A DNA stretch of 64,000 nucleotides from Streptomyces brasiliensis (GCF_014647875.1 NZ_BMQA01000020.1:1-64000), one strand, 5' to 3'. Positions 10,329 through 19,446 are shown, counted from the first letter of the stretch. The notes: generated from the sequence alone by a model not told the origin. Made by a program: numbers and translations.

Positions 10329-11093
10329 TCAGACCTTCACTCCGGCCGACTCCTCGACTTCCAGCAACGAGGCGCTGTGGCGCTCCTCGTCGAAGGCCCT
10401 CCGTCCGCCGCGCAGGCCGAACAGGCGCTTGGCGAGGGCGATGTAGAGGACGGCGAGGATGTTGAGGACGAGCGTGGCGATCTTCAGCCAGCTGACGTGC
10501 TCGGTGAGTTCGTAGATCTCCAGCGGCAGGAAGGCGGCGGTGGCGACCACCGTCAGATACTCGGCCCAGCGCTTGGCGTACCAGAGGCCCACCGCCTCGA
10601 CCAGTTCGACCAGCGCGTACGCCAGCAGCACGGCCGCCACCAGCAGCAGCGTGGAGTGCTTGTAGCCGAAGGCCTTCTGGATGGAGCCGACGACCGGCGA
10701 GTGGTCGAGGTCGTAGTGGAAGTGGCGGAAGACCGGGCGGAAGACGTCCAGGTTCTCGTTGAAGAGGCGGCGCACCGCGTCCTGGCTGTTGCTGAACTTC
10801 CACACCGCCACCGCGACCAGCACGATGAACACCCCGCGCACGGCCCGCTCGATCGCCAGGAACCGCAGGATGAACAGGTCCCGCAGCACCTTTCCGCGCG
10901 GCACCAGCGGCGCGTCGGCGGCCGGCCCCGAGCCGTGCGGCTCGCCGAGCACGAAGTCGCCGCAGCGCAGACACCGCCAGACCTCCCCCAGCGCGGTCTC
11001 GGCGTGCAGCCGCACCCGCAGCCGCGGGTCGTCGGGCGCGTACGTCACATGACCCTTGCGCGCGCAGGTGCGCCGGTCCCAGTCGATCTTCAT
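10329..11093 (-). CDS. DUF2127 family membrane protein
   Basis: This is a 254-residue protein of unknown function that fits the DUF2127 family. The N-terminus has two Cys pairs or singles in a zinc-ribbon-like layout (RRTCARKGH and WRCLRCGDF). Three to four hydrophobic helices follow (around VFIVLVAVAVW, LLLVAAVLLAYALVEL, YLTVVATAAFLP, IATLVLNILAVLYI). The ATG has a GGAGG Shine-Dalgarno eight bases upstream, which rejects the much longer upstream frame. There is no functional clue from neighbours. Confidence 0.75.
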   Translation of the reverse strand: MKIDWDRRTCARKGHVTYAPDDPRLRVRLHAETALGEVWRCLRCGDFVLGEPHGSGPAADAPLVPRGKVLRDLFILRFLAIERAVRGVFIVLVAVAVWKFSNSQDAVRRLFNENLDVFRPVFRHFHYDLDHSPVVGSIQKAFGYKHSTLLLVAAVLLAYALVELVEAVGLWYAKRWAEYLTVVATAAFLPLEIYELTEHVSWLKIATLVLNILAVLYIALAKRLFGLRGGRRAFDEERHSASLLEVEESAGVKV

Positions 11094-11197
11094 CCCCCGT
11101 GCCTCCACGCAAGAACAGACGACACACACGAACGTGCCGTTCCGGTCGGTCCGGCACGGGCACGCTAGTGGATGCGGGTGAGAGTCCGTCGAGAAGG

Positions 11198-11517
11198 TCA
11201 GCGCACCCCGCCGGCCACGGGCTCCTTCTCCTCGGCCGGCTTCTCCGCGGCGGCGGCCTCGCGACGCGGCAGCAGCAGCGCCACCAGGGCCACGGCGCCG
11301 GAGAGGGCGGAGCCGACCGCGTCGGCCGTCTGCCGGGCCCCGGAGGCGAGCCGACCGGCCTGCTCCGTCAACCGCGCTGCCCGCTGCGGATCGCTCGCCT
11401 GCGCCGCCTGCCCCGCGACCGTCCTGCCCTTGTCGCCGATGCCCTGCGCAGCAGCGAGCCGAGGAGGCGGGCGTACCCGTCCCCCCAGGCCACCGAGCTG
11501 GAGGCGAAACTCGGCAA
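11198..11517 (-). pseudogene. Frameshifted small hypothetical gene
   Basis: Two minus-strand frames join to make one plausible short protein. The first runs from a TTG at 11517 and reads PSFASSSVAWGDGYARLLGSLLR. The second continues as AQGIGDKGRTVAGQAAQAS and then a hydrophobic stretch GAVALVALLLP and a charged tail. The switch lies near 11445-11455, so one base seems gained or lost. Neither frame alone has a credible start with a ribosome site, and the 5' end abuts the dctA terminator. It may be a decaying gene or a sequencing error. No family was recognised. Confidence 0.35.
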
Positions 11518-11519
11518 CC

Positions 11520-11565
11520 GAACCGGCCGTCCGTCCCCGGTTCAGGCGGGACGGACGGCCGGTTC
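11520..11565 (-). terminator. Terminator of dctA
   Basis: An 18-bp perfect stem (arms GAACCGGCCGTCCGTCCC and its complement, loop of 10 bases) lies about 100 bp past the dctA stop. It is one of the longest perfect hairpins in the window and most likely ends leftward dctA transcription. Confidence 0.7.
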
Positions 11566-11662
11566 CATTGCGAGGGTTGAGGAGGCGCAGCCCCCTCAGG
11601 GGCGGGCGGCTGTGTCGATATGCGGCTCCACGGCCGCCGGACGACACAGCTCCCCACTGTGA

Positions 11663-13033
11663 CTAGGCCTTGGCCAACTCCCCGCGCTGCTCGGGAACCT
11701 CGGCCCCGGCACCCTCGTCGAGCAACGTGGTCTCGTCGAACGGCATTTCACCCGCGAGCACCTGCTTGACCCGCTCGGAGTCAATTTCCTTGGTCCACGT
11801 CCCGATCAGCACCGTGGCAACGGCGTTACCCGCGAAGTTGGTCAGAGCGCGCGCCTCACTCATGAACCGGTCGATACCCACGATCAGCCCGACGCCGTCG
11901 ACCAGCGCCGGCTTGTGCGACTGGAGACCGCCGGCCAGGGTGGCGAGACCCGCCCCGCTGACACCCGCCGCACCCTTCGACGCCAGCAGCAGGAACAGCA
12001 GCAGCGGAATCTGCTCACCGATCGACATCGGCGTACCCAGCGCGTCCGCGATGTACAGCGACGCCATGGTCATGTAGATCATCGTGCCGTCGAGGTTGAA
12101 GGAGTACCCCGTCGGCACCGTGATGCCGACCACCGGCTTGCTGACACCCAGGTGCTCCATCTTCGCGATGAGCCGCGGCAGCGCGGACTCGGAGGAGGAG
12201 GTGGACAGGATCAGCAGGAACTCCCGCGCCAGGTACTTGAACAGCGAGAACACGTTGACACCGGAGATCACCCGCAGCAGCGCGCCCAGCACGATGAAGA
12301 CGAACAGCACACAGGTGATGTAGAAGCCGAGCATCAGCACGGCGAGGCTCTTGAGCGCGTCCAGGCCGGCCGAACCGACCACCGCGGCGATGGCGCCGAA
12401 CGCACCGATCGGTGCCGCCCACATCACCATGCTCAGGATGCGGAAGACGAGCCGCTGGATGTGCTCGATGCCGCGCAGCACCGGCTGACCGGCGGAACCC
12501 ATCGCCTGCAGCGCGAACCCGGCAAGCAGCGCGATCAGCAGCGTCTGCAGGACCTGGCCCTCGGTGAAGGCGGAGACAAAGGTCACAGGGATGATCGAGA
12601 GCACGAACTCGACCGGCGGCAGCGCGTCGCTGGACACCTGGGCGTGTCCGGTCTCCTTGAGCGCGTCGGTGAGGTGAAGGCCGTCACCGGGGTGCAGGAC
12701 GTTGCCGACGACCAGGCCGATGGCGAGCGCGACGAGGGACATCACCAGGAAGTAGCCGAGGGCGATACCGCCGACGGCGCCGACCTTGGCGGCCTTCCGC
12801 ACCGAGCCGATGCCGAGGACGATCGTGCAGAAGATGATCGGCGAGATCATCATCTTGATCAGGTTCACGAAACCCGTGCCGAGCGGCTTGAGCTCGACTC
12901 CCGCGTCGGGCCAGATGAGGCCCACGGCGATGCCGAGCGCGACCGCGGCGATGACCGCAATGTAGAGATAGTGGGTGCGGTCCCGCTTCACAGCGGGTGC
13001 GGCAGGTGCCGTATCGGGGGAACTGGCGGCCAC
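11663..13033 (-). CDS. dctA: C4-dicarboxylate/cation symporter DctA
   Basis: DctA imports succinate, fumarate and malate with protons or sodium across the cytoplasmic membrane. The 456-residue protein shows the DAACS signatures: about eight hydrophobic helices, the Ser-rich hairpin STSSSESALPRL, the PTGYSFNLDGTMIYM motif and the C-terminal SEARALTNFAGNAVAT. GTG at 13033 is preferred because AAGGAGGG sits six to seven bases upstream; an upstream GTG in the same frame adds 16 residues but has no such site. It is divergent from a CitA/DcuS-type kinase and regulator that probably control it in response to dicarboxylates. Confidence 0.92.
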   Translation of the reverse strand: MAASSPDTAPAAPAVKRDRTHYLYIAVIAAVALGIAVGLIWPDAGVELKPLGTGFVNLIKMMISPIIFCTIVLGIGSVRKAAKVGAVGGIALGYFLVMSLVALAIGLVVGNVLHPGDGLHLTDALKETGHAQVSSDALPPVEFVLSIIPVTFVSAFTEGQVLQTLLIALLAGFALQAMGSAGQPVLRGIEHIQRLVFRILSMVMWAAPIGAFGAIAAVVGSAGLDALKSLAVLMLGFYITCVLFVFIVLGALLRVISGVNVFSLFKYLAREFLLILSTSSSESALPRLIAKMEHLGVSKPVVGITVPTGYSFNLDGTMIYMTMASLYIADALGTPMSIGEQIPLLLFLLLASKGAAGVSGAGLATLAGGLQSHKPALVDGVGLIVGIDRFMSEARALTNFAGNAVATVLIGTWTKEIDSERVKQVLAGEMPFDETTLLDEGAGAEVPEQRGELAKA

Positions 13034-13122
13034 GGCTGCCCTCCTTGACGTCTTTGTCGGCATCACCGGCGTGCGGCTCACGTCCGGGGGTTATGAGGAA
13101 TGCCGTGACTATCTCCCTAACC

Positions 13123-13136
13123 GTGACAGCGGTCAC
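13123..13136. promoter_or_regulatory. GTGAC-N4-GTCAC dyad between dctA and its sensor kinase
   Basis: The 151-bp divergent gap contains one clear inverted repeat, GTGAC-agcg-GTCAC. It could be the binding site of the downstream response regulator acting on both divergent units. The four-base spacer differs from the six-base spacer expected of a Crp site, so Crp is unlikely. Confidence 0.35.
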
Positions 13137-13184
13137 CCTTCCGTTCATTTAGTTCACGCGCGAAGGGAGAGGCACACTGACGGG

Positions 13185-14849
13185 ATGCGCCTCCCCTCTC
13201 TCCCCCGGCCCCGCAGCCTGGCCGGGCAGCTGTTCGCCATGCAGGCCGTGCTGATAGCGGTCGTCGTGGCGGGGTACGCGCTGTTCACGATTCTCAGCGA
13301 CCGCAACCAGGCCGAGGACGCGGCGGTCCGCCAGGCCACGGCGGTGGCGCGCTCGGTCGCGGACGCGCCCTCCGTGCGGGAGGCGATCGGCACCCCGGAC
13401 CCGACGGCCCGGCTGGAGGCGTACGCCCTCCAGGTCCAGCGGGACACCGGCGTCGACTTCATCACGATCATGAGTCCGCAGGGCATCCGATGGACGCACC
13501 CGGACCGCGCCCAGATCGGCAAACGCTTCCTCGGCCACATCGGCCCCGCCCAGCAGGGCCACACCTTCACCGAGACGTACACCGGCACGCTCGGCGCCTC
13601 CGTCCGCGCGGTCACGCCGGTGTGGAACGGCAACCGGGTCATCGGCCTGGTGAGCGCCGGCATCCGGGTCGAAGCCATCAGCCAGCGGGCGCAGGAGCAG
13701 GTCACCGCCCTGATCGGCGTCGCCGGCGGCGCTCTGCTGCTGGGCGCGGTCGGCACGTACGTCGTCAACGCCCGGCTGCGCCGCCACACCCACAACATGA
13801 ACGCGGCCGAGCTGAGCCGAATGCACGACTACCACCAGGCCGCCCTGCACGCGGTGCGCGAGGGCCTGCTGATGCTGGACGGCCGGTATCGCGTGGCCCT
13901 CATCAACGACGGCGGCCGTGAGCTGCTCGGCGTCGGCGCGGAGGCGGACGTGGTCGGGAGGTCGGTGGCGGACCTCGGTCTGCCGGCCCCGCTGACCGGG
14001 GCACTGCTGGCGTCGGAGCTCCGGGTGGACGAGGTGCATCTGACGGCCGACCGCGTGCTGGTGGTCAACACGTCCCCGGTGTCGGGCGGTGAGCGCCGCG
14101 GCACCGTCGTCACGCTCCGGGACGTCACCGAACTCCAGTCCCTGATGGGCGAACTGGACTCCGAGCGCGGCTTCACCCAGGCGCTGCGCTCGCAGGCCCA
14201 CGAGGCGGCGAGCCGGCTGCACACGGTCGTCTCGCTGATCGAACTGGGCCGCGCCGGGGAGGCCGTGGACTTCGCGACGGCCGAACTGGAGCTGGCCCAG
14301 GCCCTCACCGACCAGGTGGTGGCAGCCGTCAGCGAACCGGTGCTCGCGGCCCTGCTGCTGGGCAAGACGGCCCAGGCCAACGAGCGGGGCGTGGAACTCG
14401 TCGTGTCCCAGGACGGCCGCCTGGACGACGGGGTGCTGCCGCCGAGTCTGCCGGCCCGGGACCTGGTGACCATCCTCGGCAACCTGATCGACAACGCGGT
14501 GGACGCGGCCCAGGGCAGTGCGGGCGCGCGCGTGACGGTGACGGCCTTCTCCGACGGTGCCGCCGGCGCCGAGCTGGTGATGCGGGTCGCGGACACGGGC
14601 ACGGGGGTGGATCCCGCCCATGCCGAGCTGGTATTCCAGCGGGGGTTCTCGACGAAGCCGGCCGGGCCCACGGGACGCGGGCTCGGACTGGCACTGGTGC
14701 GACAGGCGGTCACCCGGCACGAGGGCACATTGACCGTGACGGAGGGTGAGGAGGGCGGAGCCGTGTTCGAGGTGCGGCTGCCGTTGGGGACGGCGGGTAC
14801 GGCCAGAGAGACGAGGCACGCGGCCGCGGTGGCCAGGAGCGACGCATGA
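13185..14849 (+). CDS. CitA/DcuS-type sensor histidine kinase
   Basis: This is a 554-residue membrane sensor kinase. A first transmembrane helix (~20-40, MQAVLIAVVVAGYALFTIL) is followed by an extracytoplasmic Cache-like domain with DFITIMSPQGIRWTHP and IGKRF, typical of dicarboxylate or citrate sensors. A second helix (~185-205), a cytoplasmic PAS domain and a SpoOB-like dimerisation helix with the candidate phospho-His in LRSQAHEAASRLHT come next. The HATPase domain has NLIDNAVDAA, DTGTGVDP and GRGLGLAL. It is coupled (ATGA) to the response regulator and divergent from dctA. The ligand is inferred to be a C4-dicarboxylate. Confidence 0.9.
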   Translation: MRLPSLPRPRSLAGQLFAMQAVLIAVVVAGYALFTILSDRNQAEDAAVRQATAVARSVADAPSVREAIGTPDPTARLEAYALQVQRDTGVDFITIMSPQGIRWTHPDRAQIGKRFLGHIGPAQQGHTFTETYTGTLGASVRAVTPVWNGNRVIGLVSAGIRVEAISQRAQEQVTALIGVAGGALLLGAVGTYVVNARLRRHTHNMNAAELSRMHDYHQAALHAVREGLLMLDGRYRVALINDGGRELLGVGAEADVVGRSVADLGLPAPLTGALLASELRVDEVHLTADRVLVVNTSPVSGGERRGTVVTLRDVTELQSLMGELDSERGFTQALRSQAHEAASRLHTVVSLIELGRAGEAVDFATAELELAQALTDQVVAAVSEPVLAALLLGKTAQANERGVELVVSQDGRLDDGVLPPSLPARDLVTILGNLIDNAVDAAQGSAGARVTVTAFSDGAAGAELVMRVADTGTGVDPAHAELVFQRGFSTKPAGPTGRGLGLALVRQAVTRHEGTLTVTEGEEGGAVFEVRLPLGTAGTARETRHAAAVARSDA

Positions 14850-15538
14850 CGAGCCGAGGCAGGGACGCCATCCGGGTCCTCGTCGTGGAGGACGACCCGG
14901 TCGCCGCGGACGCGCATGTGCTGTACGTCGGCCGGGTGCCGGGCTTCGTCGCGGTCGGGAAGGCGCACAGCGGGGCGGAGGCCCGGCGCCTCATGGACCG
15001 TACGCCGGTGGACCTGCTGCTCCTGGACCTGCATCTGCCGGACGTGCACGGGCTGCAGTTCGCCCGCTCCCTGCGCGCGGCCGGGCACCACGCGGACGTC
15101 ATAGCGGTGACGTCGGCGCGGGACCTCACGGTCGTGCGCGAAGGGGTGTCGCTGGGGGTCGTGCAGTACGTCCTGAAGCCGTTCACCTTCGCGACGCTGC
15201 GGGACCGGCTGCTGCGCTACGCCGAGTTCCACGCGGCGGCGGGCGAGGCGAGCGGGCAGGACGAGGTCGACCGCGCGCTCGCCACGCTGCGCGCCCCGAG
15301 CCCGGCGGCCCTGCCGAAGGGTCTGAGCGCACCCACCCTGGAGCGGGTCACGGTCGCTCTCCGGGACTGCGCCGAGGGCCTCACCGCCACGGGCGTCGCG
15401 GAGGCGGCCGGCATCTCCCGCATCACGGCCCGCCGCTATCTGGAACACCTGGTGGACGCCGGCCGCGCGGCCCGCAGCCCGCAGTACGGGACGGTCGGGC
15501 GGCCGGAGTTGCAGTACCGGTGGGTCACGGGGCCCTGA
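14846..15538 (+). CDS. CitB/DcuR-type response regulator
   Basis: This is a 230-residue response regulator. The receiver domain has the acidic pair VVEDDP, the phospho-acceptor Asp in LLLLDLHLPDVHG, a conserved Thr in AVTSARD and a Lys in LKPF. The C-terminal DNA-binding part holds an HTH reading TGVAEAAGISRITARRYLEHL, as in CitB/DcuR regulators. The start overlaps the kinase stop. It likely activates the adjacent dctA gene when the kinase senses dicarboxylates. Confidence 0.92.
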   Translation: MTSRGRDAIRVLVVEDDPVAADAHVLYVGRVPGFVAVGKAHSGAEARRLMDRTPVDLLLLDLHLPDVHGLQFARSLRAAGHHADVIAVTSARDLTVVREGVSLGVVQYVLKPFTFATLRDRLLRYAEFHAAAGEASGQDEVDRALATLRAPSPAALPKGLSAPTLERVTVALRDCAEGLTATGVAEAAGISRITARRYLEHLVDAGRAARSPQYGTVGRPELQYRWVTGP

Positions 15539-15551
15539 GCCGGTACGAGGG

Positions 15552-16118
15552 TCACCCGGAGCCGCCCGGGGCCGGGCCGCCGGCGCCCCCGAAGTACCCG
15601 GCGTACGCCACGATCTGCACCCCGAGCCCGGTCACCGCGAGCGCCTCCGCCACCGACACGGCGAGGAGCCCGCTCACGACCTCGCCGGCGACCCAGTAGA
15701 CGAGGAGCGCCGCGAGGGGGACGAGGCAGAAGGCGAGCAGGTCGATGAAGCACTGGACTGCCTTGCGGAAGCGGCGGCGGGCGTCGGTGCGGTGGGCGGT
15801 CTCCCAGTCGAAGACCTTGTCCGTCCCGGCGAGTCGGGCCAGCCGGGGTCCGAGGTCGTCCCGTATGTAGGTGCCGATCGCGGAGATCTTGTGGTCGTTG
15901 ACGAGATAGGTCCAGCCGAGGACCACGCACACCGGCGGCAGGGCGAGCAGCATCGCGGGCTGCTTGGCCTGGGCCGCCGCGGCGATGACGGCGGCGACGA
16001 CGGTGAGGGTGACGTAGAGCAGGTTGTCGCGGAAGCCGATCCGGGTCTTCTGTTCGTCCTTGACGGTCTGGTACTCGGTCAGCAGCAACTGCCCGATGCT
16101 GACGTCTCGTTCCGGCAC
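15552..16118 (-). CDS. Conserved hypothetical membrane protein
   Basis: This 188-residue protein has two hydrophobic pairs (LLYVTLTVVAAVIAAAAQA with LLALPPVCVVLGWTYL, then LLAFCLVPLAALLVYW with VSVAEALAVTGLGVQIVAYAGYF), a basic central segment (HRTDARRRFRKAV) and a Gly/Pro-rich end. The GTG start lies behind GGGGAAGGGG; the longer frame upstream lacks a ribosome site. It is convergent with the response regulator, 13 bp apart. No family was recognised. Confidence 0.7.
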   Translation of the reverse strand: MPERDVSIGQLLLTEYQTVKDEQKTRIGFRDNLLYVTLTVVAAVIAAAAQAKQPAMLLALPPVCVVLGWTYLVNDHKISAIGTYIRDDLGPRLARLAGTDKVFDWETAHRTDARRRFRKAVQCFIDLLAFCLVPLAALLVYWVAGEVVSGLLAVSVAEALAVTGLGVQIVAYAGYFGGAGGPAPGGSG

Positions 16119-16183
16119 TCTGGTCCCCTTCCCCGGCCAACCACCCAGTACTGCCAGGCATATTGCCATCCTGCGCACACTCA

Positions 16184-16212
16184 TTGACCTGACTAGACCA
16201 CTCGACTTACCT
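16184..16212 (+). promoter_or_regulatory. Promoter of the sugar ABC operon with overlapping DasR-like site
   Basis: TTGACC (16184-16189) and TTACCT (16207-16212) are separated by 17 bp, a good vegetative-type promoter. Overlapping its spacer, positions 16187-16202 match the DasR-responsive element consensus ACTGGTCTAGACCACT at 13 of 16 positions, with the right half CTAGACCACT exact. DasR is the GntR-family repressor of N-acetylglucosamine and chitin uptake. The placement is right for repression, but the left half is imperfect. Confidence 0.55.
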
Positions 16213-16267
16213 TCACACGGGCAACCACCCAGGCCACAGCGACGTGTGCCCGTAGGAGGTCATGCCC

Positions 16268-17635
16268 GTGCGCCCCAACGCCTTCTCTCTCCCCCTCGTT
16301 GCCCTCGCCCTCGCCGCGACCACGCTCACCGCCTGCGGCGGCGGATCCGGCAGCAGCCCCGACACCGTCAAGATCTCCTTCAAGCAGTCGACGGACAACT
16401 CCATCAAGGTGATGGACACCTATCTCGCCGGCATCAAGAAGGACTTCGAGAAGAAGTACCCGGGCAAGAAGGTCCAGCTCGTCCCCATCAAGGCCCCGGA
16501 CTCGGAGTACTACACCAAGCTCCAGCAGATGCTCCGCTCCCCCAAGACCGCCCCGGACCTGGTCTACGAGGACACCTTCCTCATCAACTCGGACATCACC
16601 AGCGGGTACTTGAAGCCCCTCGATCCCTACCTCGCCGAGTGGCCGGACTGGAACCAGTTCATCGACACCGCGAAGTCCGCCGCCAGAGGCGAGGACGGGA
16701 AGACGTACGGCGTTCCGGACGGCACCGACACCCGGGGACTCTGGTTCGACAAGGGGGTGTTCAAGAAGGCGGGGCTCCCGGAGGACTGGCAGCCGAAGAA
16801 CTGGGACGACATCCTCACCGCCGCCCGCACCATCAAGGAGAAGGTGCCCGGCGTCACCCCGATGAACGTCTACACCGGGAAGCCGGCCGGTGAGGCCGCC
16901 ACCATGCAGGGCTTCGAGATGCTCCTCTACGGGACGAACGACGGAACCTCGGACCCCCTGTACGACAGCACCTCCAAGAAGTGGATCACGGCGGGACAGG
17001 GCTTCAAGGACGCCCTCTCGTTCGTCGAGACCGTCTACAAGGAGAAGCTCGGGCCCGATGTCTCCGACGCGCTCGACCCCAACTTCAGTACCCGCGTGCG
17101 CGGTGAGCTGCTTCCCGGGGGCAAGCTCGGCATCAACCTCGACGGCTCCTGGCTCCCGCAGGACTGGCTGACCGGGAGCGGTCACGAGTGGCCCGAGTGG
17201 TCGCAGAAGCTCGGTCTCGCCTACATGCCGACCCAGCACGGCCAGGCCCCCGGCAAGGTGAGCATGTCCGGCGGCTGGACCTGGGCGATCCCGGCCAAGG
17301 CGGGCAACCCCGATCTCGCCTTCGACTTCATCAAGACGATGCAGACGAAGGCGAACGCGCAGAAGTGGTACATCGCCAACTCCGGCATCGCCGTCCGCAA
17401 GGACGTCGCCGCCGACCCGGCGTACGTACAGGCCCAGCCCGGCATCAAGTTCTTCACCGACCTGGTCGCCAGCACCCACTACCGGCCCGCCTATCCGGCG
17501 TACCCGAAGGTCTCGACCGCGATCCAGGAGGCGATGGAGGGCGTGACGACCGGGGACACGTCGGTGGACAAAGCGGCGAGCGGGTACGACGACGAGCTGA
17601 AGTCCGCGACCGACAACCAGGTCATCGAGAAGTGA
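16268..17635 (+). CDS. Sugar ABC transporter substrate-binding lipoprotein
   Basis: This is a 455-residue extracellular solute-binding protein (family 1). The signal sequence ends in the lipobox TTLTAC, followed by GGGSGSS. The mature part shows the usual SBP landmarks PDLVYEDTFL, YGVPDGTDTRGLWFDK and SGGWTWAIPAKA. GTG at 16268 is preferred to ATG at 16262 because GGAGG (16255-16259) is eight bases away from the former and only two from the latter. It heads a three-gene importer operon with two permeases and no ATPase, so the shared ATPase MsiK probably energises it. The DasR-like promoter site hints at an amino sugar or oligosaccharide substrate. Confidence 0.9.
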   Translation: MRPNAFSLPLVALALAATTLTACGGGSGSSPDTVKISFKQSTDNSIKVMDTYLAGIKKDFEKKYPGKKVQLVPIKAPDSEYYTKLQQMLRSPKTAPDLVYEDTFLINSDITSGYLKPLDPYLAEWPDWNQFIDTAKSAARGEDGKTYGVPDGTDTRGLWFDKGVFKKAGLPEDWQPKNWDDILTAARTIKEKVPGVTPMNVYTGKPAGEAATMQGFEMLLYGTNDGTSDPLYDSTSKKWITAGQGFKDALSFVETVYKEKLGPDVSDALDPNFSTRVRGELLPGGKLGINLDGSWLPQDWLTGSGHEWPEWSQKLGLAYMPTQHGQAPGKVSMSGGWTWAIPAKAGNPDLAFDFIKTMQTKANAQKWYIANSGIAVRKDVAADPAYVQAQPGIKFFTDLVASTHYRPAYPAYPKVSTAIQEAMEGVTTGDTSVDKAASGYDDELKSATDNQVIEK

Positions 17636-17651
17636 CCGGCGGCGAACGGAC

Positions 17652-18602
17652 ATGACCACCGCACCGCACGCGGACCCGGGCGTCGTGAAGACGGCGCCGG
17701 GCCCCGCGCCCCACGCCCCCGCACTCCGACCGGGCCACCATCCGGTGCTCCGCGCCCTCGCCCGGGCCCTGCCCGTCTCTCCCGCTCTGGTCCTGTTGCT
17801 GCTGTTCCTGGCGGGACCGATCGCCTACTGCGCCTACATCGCCTTCACCGACCTCCAGCTCACCGGCCAGGCGCACTCGTCGTTCGTCGGACTCGACAAC
17901 TTCCGTACCGCCTTCAAGGACGAGAAGTTCCTCAACGCCGTATGGCTGACACTGGTGTTCACCGTGCTGTCGTCACTGGTCGGCCAGAACACCCTGGGGC
18001 TCGCGCTCGCGTCGCTGATGCAGCGGGCCTCGAAGCCGGTCCGCACGCTGACCGGTGCCGTGGTGATCACGGCATGGGTGCTGCCCGAGGTCGTGGCCGG
18101 CTTCCTGCTGTACGCCTTCTTCCGCCGCGAGGGCACCCTGAACGCCATCCTGGACTGGCTCCATCTCCCGGCCCAGAACTGGCTGTTCACCCTGCCGATC
18201 CTCGCCGTGTCCTTCGCGAACGTGTGGCGCGGCACCGCCTTCTCGATGCTCGTCTACTCCGCCGCCCTGAACGAGATCCCGAAGGAGATCACGGAGGCGG
18301 CCGAGGTCGACGGCGCGGGCGGCTGGCGCCGTATGTGGCACATCACGCTCCCGATGATCCGCCGCTCCATCGGCACGAACCTGATGCTCAACACCCTGCA
18401 GACGCTCTCGGTGTTCGGGCTGATCTGGGTGATGACCCGGGGCGGACCGGGTGACAGGAGCCAGACGCTCCCCCTGTTCATGTACGAACAGGCCTTCCAG
18501 AACAGCATGATCGGCTACGGCACCGCGGTGGCCCTGCTGCTGCTCCTGGTGGGCTCGCTGTTCTCCCTCGTGTACCTGCGCCTGCTGCGGACGGAGGTCT
18601 GA
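17652..18602 (+). CDS. Sugar ABC transporter permease (MalF-like)
   Basis: This 316-residue inner-membrane permease of the carbohydrate CUT1 type has a long basic and Pro-rich N-terminus and six hydrophobic helices. The ATPase-contacting EAA loop reads EAAEVDGAGGWRRMWHITLP. It lies 16 bp downstream of the binding protein and a few bases before the second permease, so the three form one operon. Confidence 0.92.
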   Translation: MTTAPHADPGVVKTAPGPAPHAPALRPGHHPVLRALARALPVSPALVLLLLFLAGPIAYCAYIAFTDLQLTGQAHSSFVGLDNFRTAFKDEKFLNAVWLTLVFTVLSSLVGQNTLGLALASLMQRASKPVRTLTGAVVITAWVLPEVVAGFLLYAFFRREGTLNAILDWLHLPAQNWLFTLPILAVSFANVWRGTAFSMLVYSAALNEIPKEITEAAEVDGAGGWRRMWHITLPMIRRSIGTNLMLNTLQTLSVFGLIWVMTRGGPGDRSQTLPLFMYEQAFQNSMIGYGTAVALLLLLVGSLFSLVYLRLLRTEV

Positions 18603-18606
18603 CACC

Positions 18607-19446
18607 GTGGCCCTCACCCTCGCCTCCCGCCGGACGACCCGAAAGCTGGCCGCCGACGTGGGACTCCTCGTGGTGGCCGTCGCGTTCGCGCTGCCGCTCG
18701 CCTGGGTCGTCCTGTCCTCCCTCGACCCGCACGCGGACCTCAGGGTGAAGGCCCCCGACGGCCTCACCCTGGACAACTTCGACGCCATCATGAACTCCGA
18801 CGTGACCTTCACGCCGCTGCTCAACAGCCTGATCCTGTGCGGGGGCGCGACCCTGCTGACGGTGGTGTGCGCGGCGCTCGCCGCCTACCCGCTGTCCCGG
18901 TTCCGGTCCCGGCTGAACCGCCCGTTCCTGCTGACGATCCTCTTCGCGACCAGTTTGCCCATCACCGCGATCATGGTCCCGGTGTACGCGCTGTTCGTGC
19001 AGGTCGACCTCATCGACACCGTGCAGGGCACGATCCTGTTCTTCGCCGCGTCCCAACTCCCCTTCGCCATCTGGCTGATGAAGAACTTCATGGACGGCGT
19101 GCCGAAGGAGCTGGAGGAGGCCGCGTGGACGGACGGCGCCTCGTCGCTGCAGTCGCTGGTCCGCGTCGTACTGCCGCTGATGGGTCCCGGCGTCGCCGTG
19201 GTGACCGTCTTCTCGTTCGTGATGATGTGGGGCAACTTCTTCGTCCCGTTCATGCTCCTGCTCACCCCGGACCAGATGCCGGCCTCGGTCAGCATCAACG
19301 AGTTCTTCGGCAACCGCGGCACGGTGGTGTACGGGCAGCTCGCCGCGTTCTCGGTGATCTACTCGACGCCGGTGATCCTGCTGTACGTGCTGGTCGCGCG
19401 GCGGCTGGGGGGCGGGTTCGCGCTGGGCGGGGCGGTGAAGGGGTGA
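18607..19446 (+). CDS. Sugar ABC transporter permease (MalG-like)
   Basis: This 279-residue CUT1 permease is the partner of the preceding gene. It has six hydrophobic segments and an EAA loop EEAAWTDGASSLQSLVRVVLP. A GTG start follows the previous stop by four bases. It is the last gene of the operon; no ATPase gene follows. Confidence 0.92.
   Translation: MALTLASRRTTRKLAADVGLLVVAVAFALPLAWVVLSSLDPHADLRVKAPDGLTLDNFDAIMNSDVTFTPLLNSLILCGGATLLTVVCAALAAYPLSRFRSRLNRPFLLTILFATSLPITAIMVPVYALFVQVDLIDTVQGTILFFAASQLPFAIWLMKNFMDGVPKELEEAAWTDGASSLQSLVRVVLPLMGPGVAVVTVFSFVMMWGNFFVPFMLLLTPDQMPASVSINEFFGNRGTVVYGQLAAFSVIYSTPVILLYVLVARRLGGGFALGGAVKG

Noticed and set aside
13123..13136. GTGAC/GTCAC as a Crp site
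   Set aside because: Actinobacterial Crp sites have a six-base spacer; here it is four.
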